Below are positions 12,342-23,574 of a DNA stretch of 64,000 bases, piece by piece. Every line of letters starts with the position of its first letter. Positions within the stretch are counted from its first letter, which is position 1. The notes under the pieces were generated by a model that was given only the letters and a program-made list of their open reading frames with translations, made no database searches and was not told where the DNA came from. The DNA is from Pseudisothecium myosuroides (lineage: Eukaryota; Streptophyta; Bryopsida; Hypnales; Lembophyllaceae): NCBI GenBank assembly GCA_951799445.1, contig OX637297.1, positions 12,028,001 through 12,092,000 on the forward strand, in the 5' to 3' direction. The translations under genes and the position numbers were made by a program.

Positions 12342-14080
12342 AAAAATGAAATAACTTGTTTAAATGCAGAAGTGCGTGAACCAGAAAGTAGGAAGAAACA
12401 TTGAATCCTACTAATTGACTATGGGCTTCTTTTAAGAAGCGGTTTCATTGGCACTGAGTGGTGCTTACTTTTATATTTTTTGAGCTGAGCAAAAAAAAAT
12501 TGAAAATAAAATACAATTAGACCGCCGTCCACTTGAAATTGAATTGCTCATATTTTAATTTCAAAGATTATATAATATATCCAAAAAATGTTGCTGTCAT
12601 TTGAAGCTGATAGAATTTTACAATTGAGTACAATACTACACTAGACTACGTGGATTGCAATCACAAATGGATTTGATGTTAGTGCCAAAAAATCAAGGAG
12701 TGGCCACACCACCTTGTCAACCAGCATAAATACAATTGAGAGTCCAAAACTAGTAATTGACTTGTTGCTGCCAACTACACAACACATTCATGATTCAAAG
12801 TTTTGTGGATTTAATCAAAATTATAAGTGTAAATTGACTATACCTCAGCAGATTTTCTCCCTTGTAGTTCACTCCCTTTTTGAACTGCTGTGTTTGTGGG
12901 ATCTTTATTGACCTCTATAGTCTTATTGTCCTCCTTGCCTTTCCTATAGTCAATCCTATTTTTGTCAAATGATGAAGGCGATTATGTGGTTATAGTTTCT
13001 ATGGACATCGGACACACGTACACACTCATAGCTGCATTAATGGCTTCTTTTTTTCTCACAGGAAGGTTGACCTCAGTTGAAAGCTGTGCCCTTTACAACC
13101 ACTTCTTTGCTTTGAAAAATATGCTTTTTATCTTGGGTGCTACCTATTGCAAGTGTGAACCACCATAATGGTTTACTTTTTAGTAAATAGAAAAATATAA
13201 ACATTATGTGTGAATTTATAAGCCCAAAAGTGATTTTGCTTCAGATTAAACTACAACTACTAGTCAGGGAGTTTTTTTGTATATAGGAATAAGAACATGG
13301 GGGAGGTTAGGGCAAAATGCTAAAAAATGACATTAGGAGAAAATGAGGATAAAATTCTAGAGGAAAAGTGGGAATTTAAAACTAAAAAGACATTAAGCAA
13401 GATTTAGTAGAGTAATCAAATTCATTAGGAAAAAATGGAGCCTGCAAAGGGCCGTCTAATGTTCGTTCCCAAGCCTGTGGTTACCATGTTCTCAAATCCA
13501 GTCAAACACCAGGGAGCAAGTTCACACGTAGGCACCTGTTACTTGAAGCTCTGACTTTCTGAATGGGTCAGACGGATGTAGAATGGGTCAAACGGGTTTG
13601 AAGGCTGCGTCTTGCGACGTGTGTAAACTTCTTTGTAGGTGGCAATTTCTAAAAGATAGCACCTCCGACGTCCAAAGTTCTTGACCACGTCAGATGATTG
13701 CGTGTATGGATCGGAATATCTTTCATGAAAACAGAACAAGAACTGCCGGGAACGTAAAAAAACTCACGGCCCTTTTGCACCTCCCTTTCCCTTCTAATGA
13801 GGCTAACGGTAAAATGATGATAAGATGAAAACCAAAATATTACTAAGTAGGAAACCAAAAAGATAACAAACATAAAAATATAAAATCAAAATGAAAACAA
13901 AATACTATTGATAAAAAAACGGGATTTTAATTAAATTGCAACCCAAAAAAATACAAAATACAAAAATGCAAAATGAATTAAAAACAAAAGACTAGAAGTA
14001 GGAAATGAAACCAAAAGAAATTTGAAAACCACAAAAATAAGAAATAAGAAAAACACAGAAGAAGTTAGTACAATTAAAAC
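12342..14080. other. AT-rich stretch, no supported gene
   Basis: Holds A-rich tracts (13.85-14.05 kb) and a region near 13.55-13.75 kb with CGGATG/GGGTCAAACGGG-like motifs. One weak open stretch at 12962-13168 (+) was considered and rejected. No hairpin element or tandem array was seen. Confidence 0.4.
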
Positions 14081-14084
14081 TACT

Positions 14085-14310
14085 ACTTGAATACTAGAAT
14101 AGTAAGGAAAACACTAAAATAGTGGTAGAAACACTAAAATAGAGGTTCACAATAATTTAGAAGTTTTTACAATAATTTAGGGGGGTTTACACTAAAATAG
14201 TGCAGTTGACACTAAATTAGCGTAGTTTATTCTAAACTCACATTTTTTAGTAATTTAGCGCAATTTGCACTAATTTAGCAAATTAACAATAAATTAAGGA
14301 TGGATGAAAG
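14085..14310. repeat. Array of degenerate CACTAAAATAGTG-like motifs
   Basis: About ten spaced copies of a partly palindromic motif such as ACACTAAAATAGTG, ACTAAATTAGCG and CACTAATTTAG occur at 15-30 bp spacing. The unit drifts from AAAATAG-rich on the left to AATTTAGC-rich on the right. Looks like a decayed short-period tandem repeat. Confidence 0.5.
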
Positions 14311-14729
14311 TAGTTATGAGCATTACTTTCTGAAGGTTTTTGGTTATAGAAAAAATTAAGCCTCTCAATTACTCCCTCAAAGGTACTCGTGTTTGCATTT
14401 CAATTGGGCCAAATTTACAGTTCTTGAGCGATCAAACTGCTCTATCGGAGGTTAGCAAAATTCCCCAAGCTGAAACAAATGCTTTATTTTTCATTGAATT
14501 GGATGCTGTGAAAACCAATGTTTAATCTTTTTACAAAAATTTTGAAATGACGATTCTCTCGGCGAGGACAATTTTGTAAATGCCAAAATTGATTTTGATG
14601 CAAATATACCTCAACATTTACAATACCTTAGCATTTACAGAAATTATTGCATTTACAATATATTTGTATAAATATTCAAAGTGTATTTATTGCTTGATCC
14701 ATGTTTGACTATAATTTGTTTTGATTTGT

Positions 14730-15420
14730 AGAAGCCTGAAGATTTTTTGAAGATGCCTCATGACAAGCATGAATCAATCAACATGCATGCACACTGCAAT
14801 GACTTTTGTTGGATTTGGTGTCAAAAAGTTGGCAGATGAATAAAGAGTATGCAAGAATTAGCAACTCAAGGAGGACGTCTTCTATATAGGAATGTTCTAT
14901 CTAATAGTGTCCAGTAGCTTAGGATAGCGCTGAGCTTTACTACTATAAAACGTTTCATGGATAAAGAAAACAAATTAAGATTCTAAAAGAAATCCAGTCT
15001 TGGAGATTAGCAAACTTTGTTGTGGTCACTTTCTACTGCTCGTATGTTGCATCATATTCTTGAGTCCTTTTTGGGCTTGTTGATAGTAAATGAAGACAAA
15101 AAGAAATTAAAGGACATATGTCTACCTCCTCTACAACTAGTCACTAATTCATGTGTTCTTTAGTTACAAAATTGGTTATAACTTAAGCTTGCGTGCTGCA
15201 AATACTCAACACAAAGATTGCGAAGACAAGAGTTTATGAATTGGCTTTGGGCCAAAGCTGGTAGAAGAGGTTCATGGAGCCCAGCTTGAAAACTGCATTG
15301 CAAAACTTGCTGAAATCATGGTTGCGATAAAAACTGAGCAAGGCATGGGGAAAAATTTGGCTTGAAGTGATGAAAGAGGTACTTCAAGACTCAAGTATCA
15401 GTCACAACTGTTGTAATACA
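14730..15420 (+). pseudogene. Unrecognised coding-like relic
   Basis: Codon-like blocks in several frames are broken by stops. The clearest, near 15250-15365, reads GPKLVEEVHGAQLENCI followed by AKLAEIMVAIKTEQGMGK in one frame. An acceptor-like TTTGTAG precedes the first block near 14730. I do not recognise the family. Probably an old transposon exon. Confidence 0.25.
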
Positions 15421-15439
15421 ACAAAGCACAAATCCCTCC

Positions 15440-16130
15440 CTTAGGTGTTAAGTTAGTGTAAAATACCTTAGATGACTCATGTATTGTTCCCACAGGATTT
15501 TAACTCGTAGTTTCCTGAAAATAACCAGAACAGGATCCGGAACACAAACCCAAGACAAAAGGAATCCTGGACTGAAACCTAGGAACTGCACACCTTTATC
15601 CGTATTCCTTATACTTCCTCCTTTTTCAACTTCCACTATTTGACAAATTACCAATCAACAAGGAATAAATTTGAATCTCTACCCAACAATAGCAGTAATT
15701 AGGTATTCTACTTAACTAAATGCGGAACCGGAAAGAGTGTTGGGATCCTGTACCTTTCCCGAATCCGGATCCAGTAAGCAAAGTAACCGATATTATAGTT
15801 TACCCTCTATATCAGAGGGGTCCGCTCTTGGATTTAAGGAAGGGAACGTATACCCTACCCTTCAAAGGATTAGAGTGAATGAAGGTTCACTAAAGAAAAC
15901 ATAAAACACACACACAAAACCCGGATGCGGATTCTTCCTCACAACTGATCCGGAGGTCAATCTGGACTAGCAGGTCACTCAGGAAACCCCCACAATCCCA
16001 CAAGTACTACAACGACAGACCTATCCAAATCCGGTTTCTAAGGTAGAATCTGGTAACTAGATAACTAGGTGATCCTAACCACTTGCACATCACTCACTTC
16101 TGGTTATAGTAGGACCTCATCAACACTTCA
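15440..16130. repeat. Patch dense in CCGGATCC/ATCCGG motifs
   Basis: Within about 700 bp there are repeated GGATCCGG, AATCCGGATCCAG, CCCGGATGCGG, GATCCGGAGG and ATCCGGTTTC motifs, far denser than in the AT-rich surroundings. The same vocabulary recurs at 31.5-35.3 kb. No gene seen; probably a fragment of the same mobile family. Confidence 0.45.
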
Positions 16131-16779
16131 AATCAGCATACATCTGCCTCCTGCAAAATGCACCAAATCTAAGAGTAGCTATCCCACATAGGGTGAAAGC
16201 ACACTACGGTTGTCCAAAATTGTTGTCACGGCAGAATTTCTGCACAGGATGAAAGTTTAGAGTCAATTTTACTATAGTTATGGTCGTTTTTTTGAGAAAA
16301 AAAAAATAAGGTGAGGTCTTACATCTCGGGTACATTGAAAATTGCATAACAAAAAGTGACTTTCATCTATTAATTCAATATAAGGAGTACAAACATAAAA
16401 TGTTTGTACTGTCACAGATTCAGCTTTAGCATTGTTGTACTTATTGTGTCAAGTTTAGGGGTTCATTCTTGCAATGCAAAGAGCTACATTCAATGTTCTA
16501 ATGTTTAGGTACAATGTTTTGGCATTTCATTAGGATTTGGGAAAGAAAATAAGAAAATATCCTTACAAATGTGTGATTTCGGTACGAGGCCCAAATTTTG
16601 ACTTTAAAATGTATTTTTTTCATTTTAAATTTCAGAATCTATGAGAAGACCTTTTCATTGATATGGGCCAACATTTCATTGATATGGGCCAACATTTCAT
16701 TTTGGTGTAAATGATGTTTTGGTTCCAGTTTTCTCTATCGGAGATTTTTTAGCTTGAACCCCGTGACAGCCTCTAGGGT

Positions 16780-16960
16780 TCGCCCATCGTACATGGAGCG
16801 TACTGTGTGTACCTGTTGTACAGCATATACCAATAGCTGTCCACCACATATCATTTAAATCGGGATTCACCTGCAACTTCCAAGTTTTACGCTGTGCTTT
16901 TGCAGCGACATTTTCTCCCAGGTGCACATTTGAAAAAATGGAGCGGTATCCTAGTCTTGT
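16780..16960. repeat. Left copy of a ~150-bp direct repeat flanking the RING-like relic
   Basis: Shares blocks such as TGTCCACCACRT and TCACCTGCAACT with 20785-20950 in the same orientation and order. Both copies contain GTAC-rich sequence. The pair brackets 17.0-20.8 kb, so they could be terminal direct repeats of one element, though similarity is patchy. A 24-bp tandem duplication (CATTGATATGGGCCAACATT type) lies just left, at 16658-16701. Confidence 0.4.
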
Positions 16961-17283
16961 GTAGTTGTGTCTAGTTGCTTTGAATTTGCAGTGAACGGAA
17001 GTTGAAGAAATTGACCTCACAGGTTGCAAATTCGTGGAAGCGTAGCAAGGAGGGACGCTGAACACACTGAGGTCGATTTCCGCAAAGGTTGATTCCTGCC
17101 CAGTTTGTTTGAAAAAGCATTTCTTGTTTACGGTACTTTAGATTAGAACGCTTGTCTTGTTTAGAACGACTGCCTTTGTTTACGATATGCGATATTAGAT
17201 TTATGCTCAGTGCAAGGCTCACCTACGGTGTTCATTTGCCGATTACATTTTTTTCGCGGTTGATTTACAACACGTCTCCTTCA

Positions 17284-17695
17284 CGGCGTTCAGTGGCTAC
17301 AATTACTGTACAATATGTACAATGTTTTAGTACAGTGTGTACGTTGTTAGATTCAGCACACCTTGATTACAGAGTGCAGGCATTGTTTACGGAGTTCATT
17401 GGGTACAATCAAAGTACAATATGCACAATGTTTTAATATAGCCGTTACTTTGTTACTTGTTACATACAACATGCCTCCTTCACGGAGTTCATTAGGTACA
17501 ATCACTGTGCAATATGTATAATGTTTCAGTACAACATTTCCGTCGTTAGGTAAGCAATGATTTTCGTACAGTTTCGAGAGTCTACATTGTCCTGACCAAG
17601 GTACATGGTTTTCCTTGAAACGAGACGAGAGAGTTCAATAGTACAGTCATTGTACAATACATACATTGTTTAAGTACATTTTGTACTTTTTAGAT
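17284..17695. repeat. GTAC-rich imperfect tandem array upstream of the RING-like relic
   Basis: Four imperfect units of roughly 90-140 bp start near 17286, 17388, 17480 and 17632. Each begins GRGTTCANTRGGTACA-like and contains ACTGTACAATATGTACAA-like sequence followed by GTTTNAGTACA. The array ends about 75 bp before the first ATG of the downstream gene, so it occupies its promoter position. TGTACA is a palindrome and recurs through the neighbourhood. Confidence 0.6.
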
Positions 17696-17771
17696 ACATT
17701 TTTTACGAGTTTGCGGACATATTTGTTTACAACGACTTTTTTTGACCTTTTTTCGGTAGTCGTTGAAGACG

Positions 17772-20149
17772 ATGGCGTCCGACGACGAGTGGGTGGTTCG
17801 GAGCCATCTTTTTTCAGGGGAAGATGAGCACTGTAGCATTAGTGTTTTCAACAACGACGAATTCATTATGGAGGATATTCTCGCTACCTCGCCAGAGGCC
17901 GAGGATACTGTAGACGCGAAGGTGGAGCAGAGTCCTTTGGAGAAGGAATTAGAGAAGTTGGCTTCTCTGAAGAAGCATCCTCCTCCTCAAGCTGTTACTA
18001 CGGAGGAGTTTGAGACCAAGTATGGCTTACCCAAACACGGTAAAAACCCACATAAACTTAGAATTCCACACGATCTTGTTGCAAAAGATGTGAGCGATGT
18101 TTTTGGACCAGCGAAGGGGAGAAATGGAAGATATGGGTACGGTTATGCGGAATGCAAGGATGAAGAAGTTCTTCATCGTATTCTTCAAATTTTGCCACTT
18201 GTATATTTACGAGATCTTCCAAGGTCCAAGGTGATAGCAAAGCAATTTGCTAGGGGGATCATCATGGAGAAGCACAAAAAAAACCCTGTAAGTTGGGCAG
18301 AGTTTGCAGGAACTTCCAATAAAAATCAGCGGAGCAAATGGTTCAAGAAGATTACGTTGTATTTGGCGGCCATTGCCGACATCACCGGCTCCAACAAGAA
18401 GGAATTGTACAAGGCAGAAGGCATCGACGACCTTTTCAATGACCCTACGGCAGAACTTTGAAAGACTCAGTACAAGATGGACAGTGTTGTACGAGACGGT
18501 ACAGAAAGTGAAAAAGACATCACATACCTCATCGACTTGACGAAGTTGGTAGGATTACAGTTGCATGCTGTAATAGAAGACTATGGCAATGTTGGAAAAG
18601 AGAGAACAGAATTGCAATCCAAGGCCTCACAAGAAGGAGTGTTGCGGAGAACTAAAGGCAAAGTTTTGATGTTACAGCATGAAGCGGAGTACGTGGAGGT
18701 TGCCACGGATAAATTGGAAGCGTACAATGAGATGGTAAAGGATGCTGTGTACGATTACGACGCAGCTGTACTAGAGTTGGACCAATGTACTTTGAGGTAC
18801 AAAGATCTCGCAGCTTGGGAGAAATGTTTAAAGAGGCAATTTGATGCCTTGTCATCTCAAATTGTTAAAATGAAGAGAGGTGAAGTTGGAATAGATTTGA
18901 GACCACGACCTTTGTGCTCTCAATTCGAACCCAAAATTGTTTCCAACTTTGACACCATTTCTTTTAAAGACTGTGCACTTTGCTTCAGTGGATTTCCCCG
19001 CAAGGACATTATAGTGTGCACATGCGGCCACTTATATCATCCATGGTGCGCAGGGGTTTAGGTTTGGAGTTTCTAGCCACAGCGCAGATACATCTTGCGG
19101 TACAACAGTGCATCCCTCTTGGTTTACTAGTTTCGGATTCGGCAAATTACACGCAACTCTTCAACAATTGGTACAGTCTTCGAAGTTAGAGGAGGAGCAA
19201 GAGAGGCTCCTCGCAAGCTTGACATCGAAAGTTTTGGACTCCCATCCACATATTGGTACGCAATTCTGTCCTGTTGAATACAGCCTTATGCAAATAGTCA
19301 CAAATTTTATACTATTTAGTACAAACAATAAATATTTAGTACGTGAGATAGATATTGGTACATGAAAATCTAATGTCAAGTACAAACCTCTGTACAACGA
19401 AGGGTTGTCTATTGATTTCCGGTCCCCATCTATTGATTTACAAACTCACTAAGTTACCTGTTTTTTTTTGTTATTCAGATCCAGAGAAACTATACCAAGA
19501 GCAATTGAAAAGATACACGGTGTCCACACGGACTCGAGATTTGGACGACTCTAAAACTGCAATTTATACAGAAAGCACACTTCCTGTGATGAGCCTCAGT
19601 GGGACCGTCGGGACCGATGGCTCGACTGGTGGGACTAATTTGTCGCAAAGTTTGGGCAATGGCAGTGCTGCTGGTAGGGGAAAGTCTGTCAAACGTTCCC
19701 ACCTATCGTCTATAAATGAAGTCGTAGATCCTATTAAGAACAGCCTAGAGGTTCTAGTTGAAATTTAGCCTGATGCTATCACAGAGCCTCTTGCTGTTTT
19801 TTCTAGTATGTCTTGCAAGGTAGGAGTTGAGGCAGAGCTACAGGAGCATATTAGAAAGTTGAAAGAAGGAGATGCAGAATTTGAATGAGTAGAAAAATTA
19901 AGACAAGAAGCTGCAGACTTAGAGCGTTGAAAAAAAATAAGAGAGCAAGCTTCCATCTCAGATGGGGTGACTAGGGGGTTGGTGAAGGTGCCTCAACCCC
20001 CACCATTGCCTCCACTTGACAATGACATTGCAATATCCAAGCGGAAAACGAGAAGTGAGATCGCTGCGGAAGAAGCAGCAAAAGAGGTACAGGAAGCAAA
20101 GAAGAAACCGAAGAAAACCAAGAAAAGTCACAGAGTTACCCCACTTGGC
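17772..20149 (+). pseudogene. RING-like zinc-finger protein of mobile-element type, decayed
   Basis: I start at the ATG at 17772 (MASDDEWVVRS). The frame stays open across a single TGA at 18459 and continues to 19058. The N-terminal ~230 residues are unrecognised. A helical Lys/Glu-rich middle follows, then a zinc-finger core CALCFSGFPRKDII, CTCGHLYHPWC near 18965-19050. After a TAG at 19059 and a frame shift, sense resumes as SCGTTVHPSWFTSFGF and SKLEEEQERLLASL to 19252. A later exon (about 19478-20149, GT-AG style) encodes DPEKLYQEQL and a charged tail ending KKPKKTKKSHRV, with TAG 19766 and two TGAs (near 19887 and 19928). RING fingers are often E3 ligases, but this finger seems tied to a repeated mobile gene. 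Function unknown. Confidence 0.5.
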
Positions 20150-20784
20150 TAGAGTTAGGGATGCATTCGGTACGTATTGTACATCTCAGTACGTCATGTT
20201 GTATGCTGGGCCACTTGAACGAGCGAGTGAAGGCCTTATTGTATTCCGACTCTGAAATAGCAGCATTGTATTCCGAATTTGAAATTCCAGCATTCTATTC
20301 CCAGTGTTTTTTTGGAATAGTAGAATCAATCATGCCCTCACGACGTTGGTGCATTTTTGGAGGGATTGTCTTGGCTAGGCTAGAATTGTCTCACAGCAGC
20401 AACAAATAGACCAAAAATAAAAAAAGTTCTGGTGTGCATACCAATAATTTTGCCCATAGTTTTGCATACAGACTGCATTCCGAGTTGTACTTAGTGTATC
20501 AGCTTGTAGTTAGGTAGACATCAAAAATTAGTTACTGAGTATATTGTTACACAATTGCATTAGGTTTTTAGGCTTCAGTTAATGAAATATTGTGCAGCTG
20601 CATTGGTATATATCCATATCTTTGTAACCAGATATTTTTGCAAATAAATGTAAAGATTTCTGCCAGGTTTTTTTCCCTGTGTACTGTTTCCCTTTTATCA
20701 ATGGAAATTGTCCATGGGTTTCAAAAAATATATATATATTCTTGCAAATGTGTCTTCTGGGTTGGAAGCTTCAGTTGACTTCAA

Positions 20785-20950
20785 GAATGTATGAAGGAAT
20801 ACAATGTGTACATGTTGTATGTAGGGGACCAATGAATGTCCACCACGTGCTGTCTAAATCAGGGTTCACCTGCAACTACATCCAGATTATGGGGTGTGCT
20901 TTTCAGGTGCATTCCCTTTTCCACAATTCAAAAAAAGGCGGAACTCTTAT
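20785..20950. repeat. Right copy of the ~150-bp direct repeat
   Basis: Partner of 16780-16960, same orientation, sharing TGTCCACCACGT and GGTTCACCTGCAACT. It follows the last exon of the RING-like relic by about 640 bp. Read on the minus strand, both copies give a similar short peptide (LQVNPDLNDMWWTAIG and LQVNPDLDSTWWTFIG), so the repeat may preserve an old coding segment. Confidence 0.4.
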
Positions 20951-21236
20951 CGTGTCATTTATCCAAGGAAAAGATTGGAATCCGATGTGCACTCAAAGGC
21001 AGGGTTTTTGTTTCGAGCGAAATGTCGCTCAGCCCGCCAAAAATTGGCCTCCGACGACAGGTCCCTCCATAAATTAGCCTGTAGAGCAAGGCCACCAAGC
21101 ATACATGCGGCCAAAACAAAATCCCTGACAAAGGCAGAGAACATGTGTACAATAATACTAGCTCCTGTGTATTTATAGTTGCATGTTCTCTTTTATAAGG
21201 AAAACAACAACCTTCTCTTAATATCGTCACCTGAAG

Positions 21237-21297
21237 GTCTTAGGTCTTAGGGCTTAGGGTTTAGGGTTTAGGGTACAGGGTTTAGGTTTTAGGGTAT
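21237..21297 (+). repeat. Interstitial telomere-like repeat
   Basis: About seven to eight consecutive units of TTAGGG/TTTAGGG with variants (TCTTAGGTCTTAGGGCTTAG then GGTTTAGGGTTTAGGG). This is the plant telomere unit within chromosome-internal DNA, directly next to a 106-bp tandem array. Confidence 0.75.
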
Positions 21298-21309
21298 TAA
21301 AATCTTAAT

Positions 21310-21783
21310 CTGGATGGATACTTTAAATTCTTTCGGTAAGTAAAGGATTGAATTCAAAATAATAAAATCATCCAATACTAGGTGTATTCCAAATATTGTG
21401 GATTCCTATTTTGTTTTTCGTGGATGCTTTAAATTCTTTTGGTAAGTAAGGGATTGAATTCAAAATAATAAAATCATCCAATACTAGGTGTATTCCAAAT
21501 ATTGTGGATTCCTATTTTGTTTTTCGTGGATGCTTTAAATTCTTTTGGTAAGTAAGGGATTGAATTCAAAATAATAAAATCATCCAATACTAGGTGTATT
21601 CCAAATATTGTGGATTCCTATTTTGTTTTTCGTGGATGCTTTAAATTCTTTTGGTAAGTAAGGGATTGAATTCAAAATAATAAAATCATCCAATACTAGG
21701 TGTATTCCAAATATTGTGGATTCCTATTTTGTTTTTCGTGGATGCTTTAAATTCTTTTGGTAAGTAAGGGATTGAATTCAAAA
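21310..21783 (+). repeat. 106-bp tandem repeat, about 4.4 copies
   Basis: The landmark AATTCAAAAT recurs at 21351, 21457, 21563, 21669 and 21775, a constant period of 106 bp. Units 2-4 look identical; the first is slightly diverged (TTTCGGTAAGTAAAGG versus TTTTGGTAAGTAAGGG). The array breaks off inside a unit at ATTCAAAATATGCC. Very low divergence means recent amplification. Confidence 0.9.
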
Positions 21784-21865
21784 TATGCCATATTTAACTA
21801 CTTCTGGACTTTCAATAGTCCAAAATTAAAGAGGCGGTGAAATCCCCTGATGTTTTTCTATGGAT

Positions 21866-22480
21866 CTGGAGATCTCCTGAAATAGGAACGCTTTGCATGC
21901 ATCCAATTCATCACCCACAAGTATGTCGGGGAGTGCTTCATGTGCTTGGAAATGAAAGAAATCATGTAGTTGTAACATAGCGGATCCGTGGTAGAGTTCA
22001 CATGATTGTATTGGGAGATCTGTGGACCGGGTTTCCGTAGTTTAGGCATCCAATTTACAGCACAACTGAAGTCTCAGAACCTATCGAGAGATCCCCCGAT
22101 GACCACCACTTGTTGCAAACATGGCTCCCATCCCATATTAATCCCTTAGTGAGCGTTGATCTTCACATAATTCTATTGGGAGATCCCCTGATGGGGGTGT
22201 AGAATATGAGTCGGCTTCACTGACAATCTTGGTGTCGAAGTGGGGTACAATTTGATTCCTGTGCTAAAGTGCAAGTGATATCCGAGTTCATCAAGAATGA
22301 TTCACAATAAGGCACGAGGGGGGCGATTCTTTCAAAGATATATGGTATCCCGAGAGTTCAAAGGAAGTACACACAAGTGGATTTGAAATTCAAACATCAG
22401 TTGACAATTACTAAATGAGCAATTGCTCTTGGGAATAAGGAGTCCAGTTCTAGGATTCACCGGGAGATCCCCCGACGGAC
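21866..22480. repeat. GATC-centred palindromes, variant CGGGAGATCCCCCG
   Basis: Near-palindromes centred on GATC occur at 21866-21879 (CTGGAGATCTCCTG), 22084-22100, 22175-22192 (ATTGGGAGATCCCCTGAT) and 22459-22476 (CGGGAGATCCCCCGA), with weaker ones near 22010. Surrounding DNA shows no gene. They precede the more perfect copies at 23.1-26.6 kb. Confidence 0.55.
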
Positions 22481-23120
22481 TGCTAACATAGTGGAGCTAA
22501 GGTAGTCAGGATATGACGAAGTGACAGGGGCATATCACAGTAACTTACTCACAGTGATATTTGAAGAACTGTAGACCACTGAGTCACAGGTGCTCAGACG
22601 TTCAACATACATCTGAAGATGAATAACGGCTAAGTAAACATAATATTCCATCCGAAATAATGACAGTAGTTTCAGTTTGTGTAAAGAACATCAAGGTTCT
22701 TTCACTGCAAAAAATAGATTCGTACTTGGTTGAATGTCCGCTATATAATTGTGAAGATGCAAAACCTAGAAGACTAGAATTCCAACAGTGTAACTGTGAG
22801 AGAAAAGAAATGCATTATTCAGACTCATTTGAGTGCATGTGTGACCCGAGCAATGTATTCTGTTCCGGACACAAACATAAACCACTTCCATTTCAGGAGA
22901 CGAGAGGAAGAAAGACATCCCGCGCTTGTGCTATCAAGTCATTGCCCCCGTGCCGCACGCAAAGAATAGAAATCATAAACATATTAATATATTCATACAG
23001 ATTTATTTTACATATACAAGTCACAAAAAGCAGCTCTGAAAAACTAATCGAAGAACAGTCCTACTGACTCAACGGACTGTACTTCGAAACCCCCACTTGC
23101 GGCTGCGCTTAGTGGATGTA

Positions 23121-23243
23121 GAATGCGTCGTGCGATATCATGATGGCAGTCGCGCCCCGCAGAATGCATCGTGACATCTCACGATTGCCGCGACGACCGA
23201 CACAGTGCATCGGGAGTTCCCACGATGGCAGTAGCGACCACAG
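23121..23243. repeat. Three tandem ~40-bp units each built on a GATC/ACAT-type palindrome
   Basis: Each unit reads (G/C)AATGC, an 18-bp palindrome-like core, then GGCAGTCGCG-like sequence. Cores are 23127-23144, 23168-23185 (ATCGTGACATCTCACGAT) and 23209-23226 (ATCGGGAGTTCCCACGAT). Outer arms ATCGTG/CACGAT are kept while centres differ, as expected if the arms are what matters. Confidence 0.65.
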
Positions 23244-23574
23244 ACTAGGCACTCAATCATGGGTCCACCACGTTTGCCCGATTCAAATTCACTAAGGCAG
23301 CCTCCCTACTCTTCTGAGGAATCGTCCGTGATATTTGATCCACTCTCCTGGACCAATTCGCATACACTGCAGCACCCGCGTCCACCGAGGTGGGGGGACT
23401 TTTTTCAACGACCCATTTACCGTACCAGCAATTCCGATAAATCAATTCCAGACTCATTTTGAAGTTATCGGGTCGCCAGTACTAAAGCAAGAACTTCCCG
23501 TTATTCACATCTCCTTCCAATCTGCATACAGTAGACAATGATCTTCCCTGCCAAACAGCACATGATTCCGGGAC

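Noticed and set aside
12962..13168. Frame containing VIVSMDIGHTYTLIAA, faintly like the Hsp70/actin phosphate-1 loop
   Set aside because: No second motif, no start, short, and the surroundings are decayed; too weak to call.
16697..17065. 122-codon minus-strand frame
   Set aside because: Part of it is a repeat shared with 20.8 kb and may be an old coding relic, but no start, splice site or known motif supports a gene.
22660..23067. Open frame of 135 codons on the plus strand
   Set aside because: Cys-rich composition is irregular, no motif, and it overlaps a region of palindromes upstream of a minus-strand gene; likely chance.
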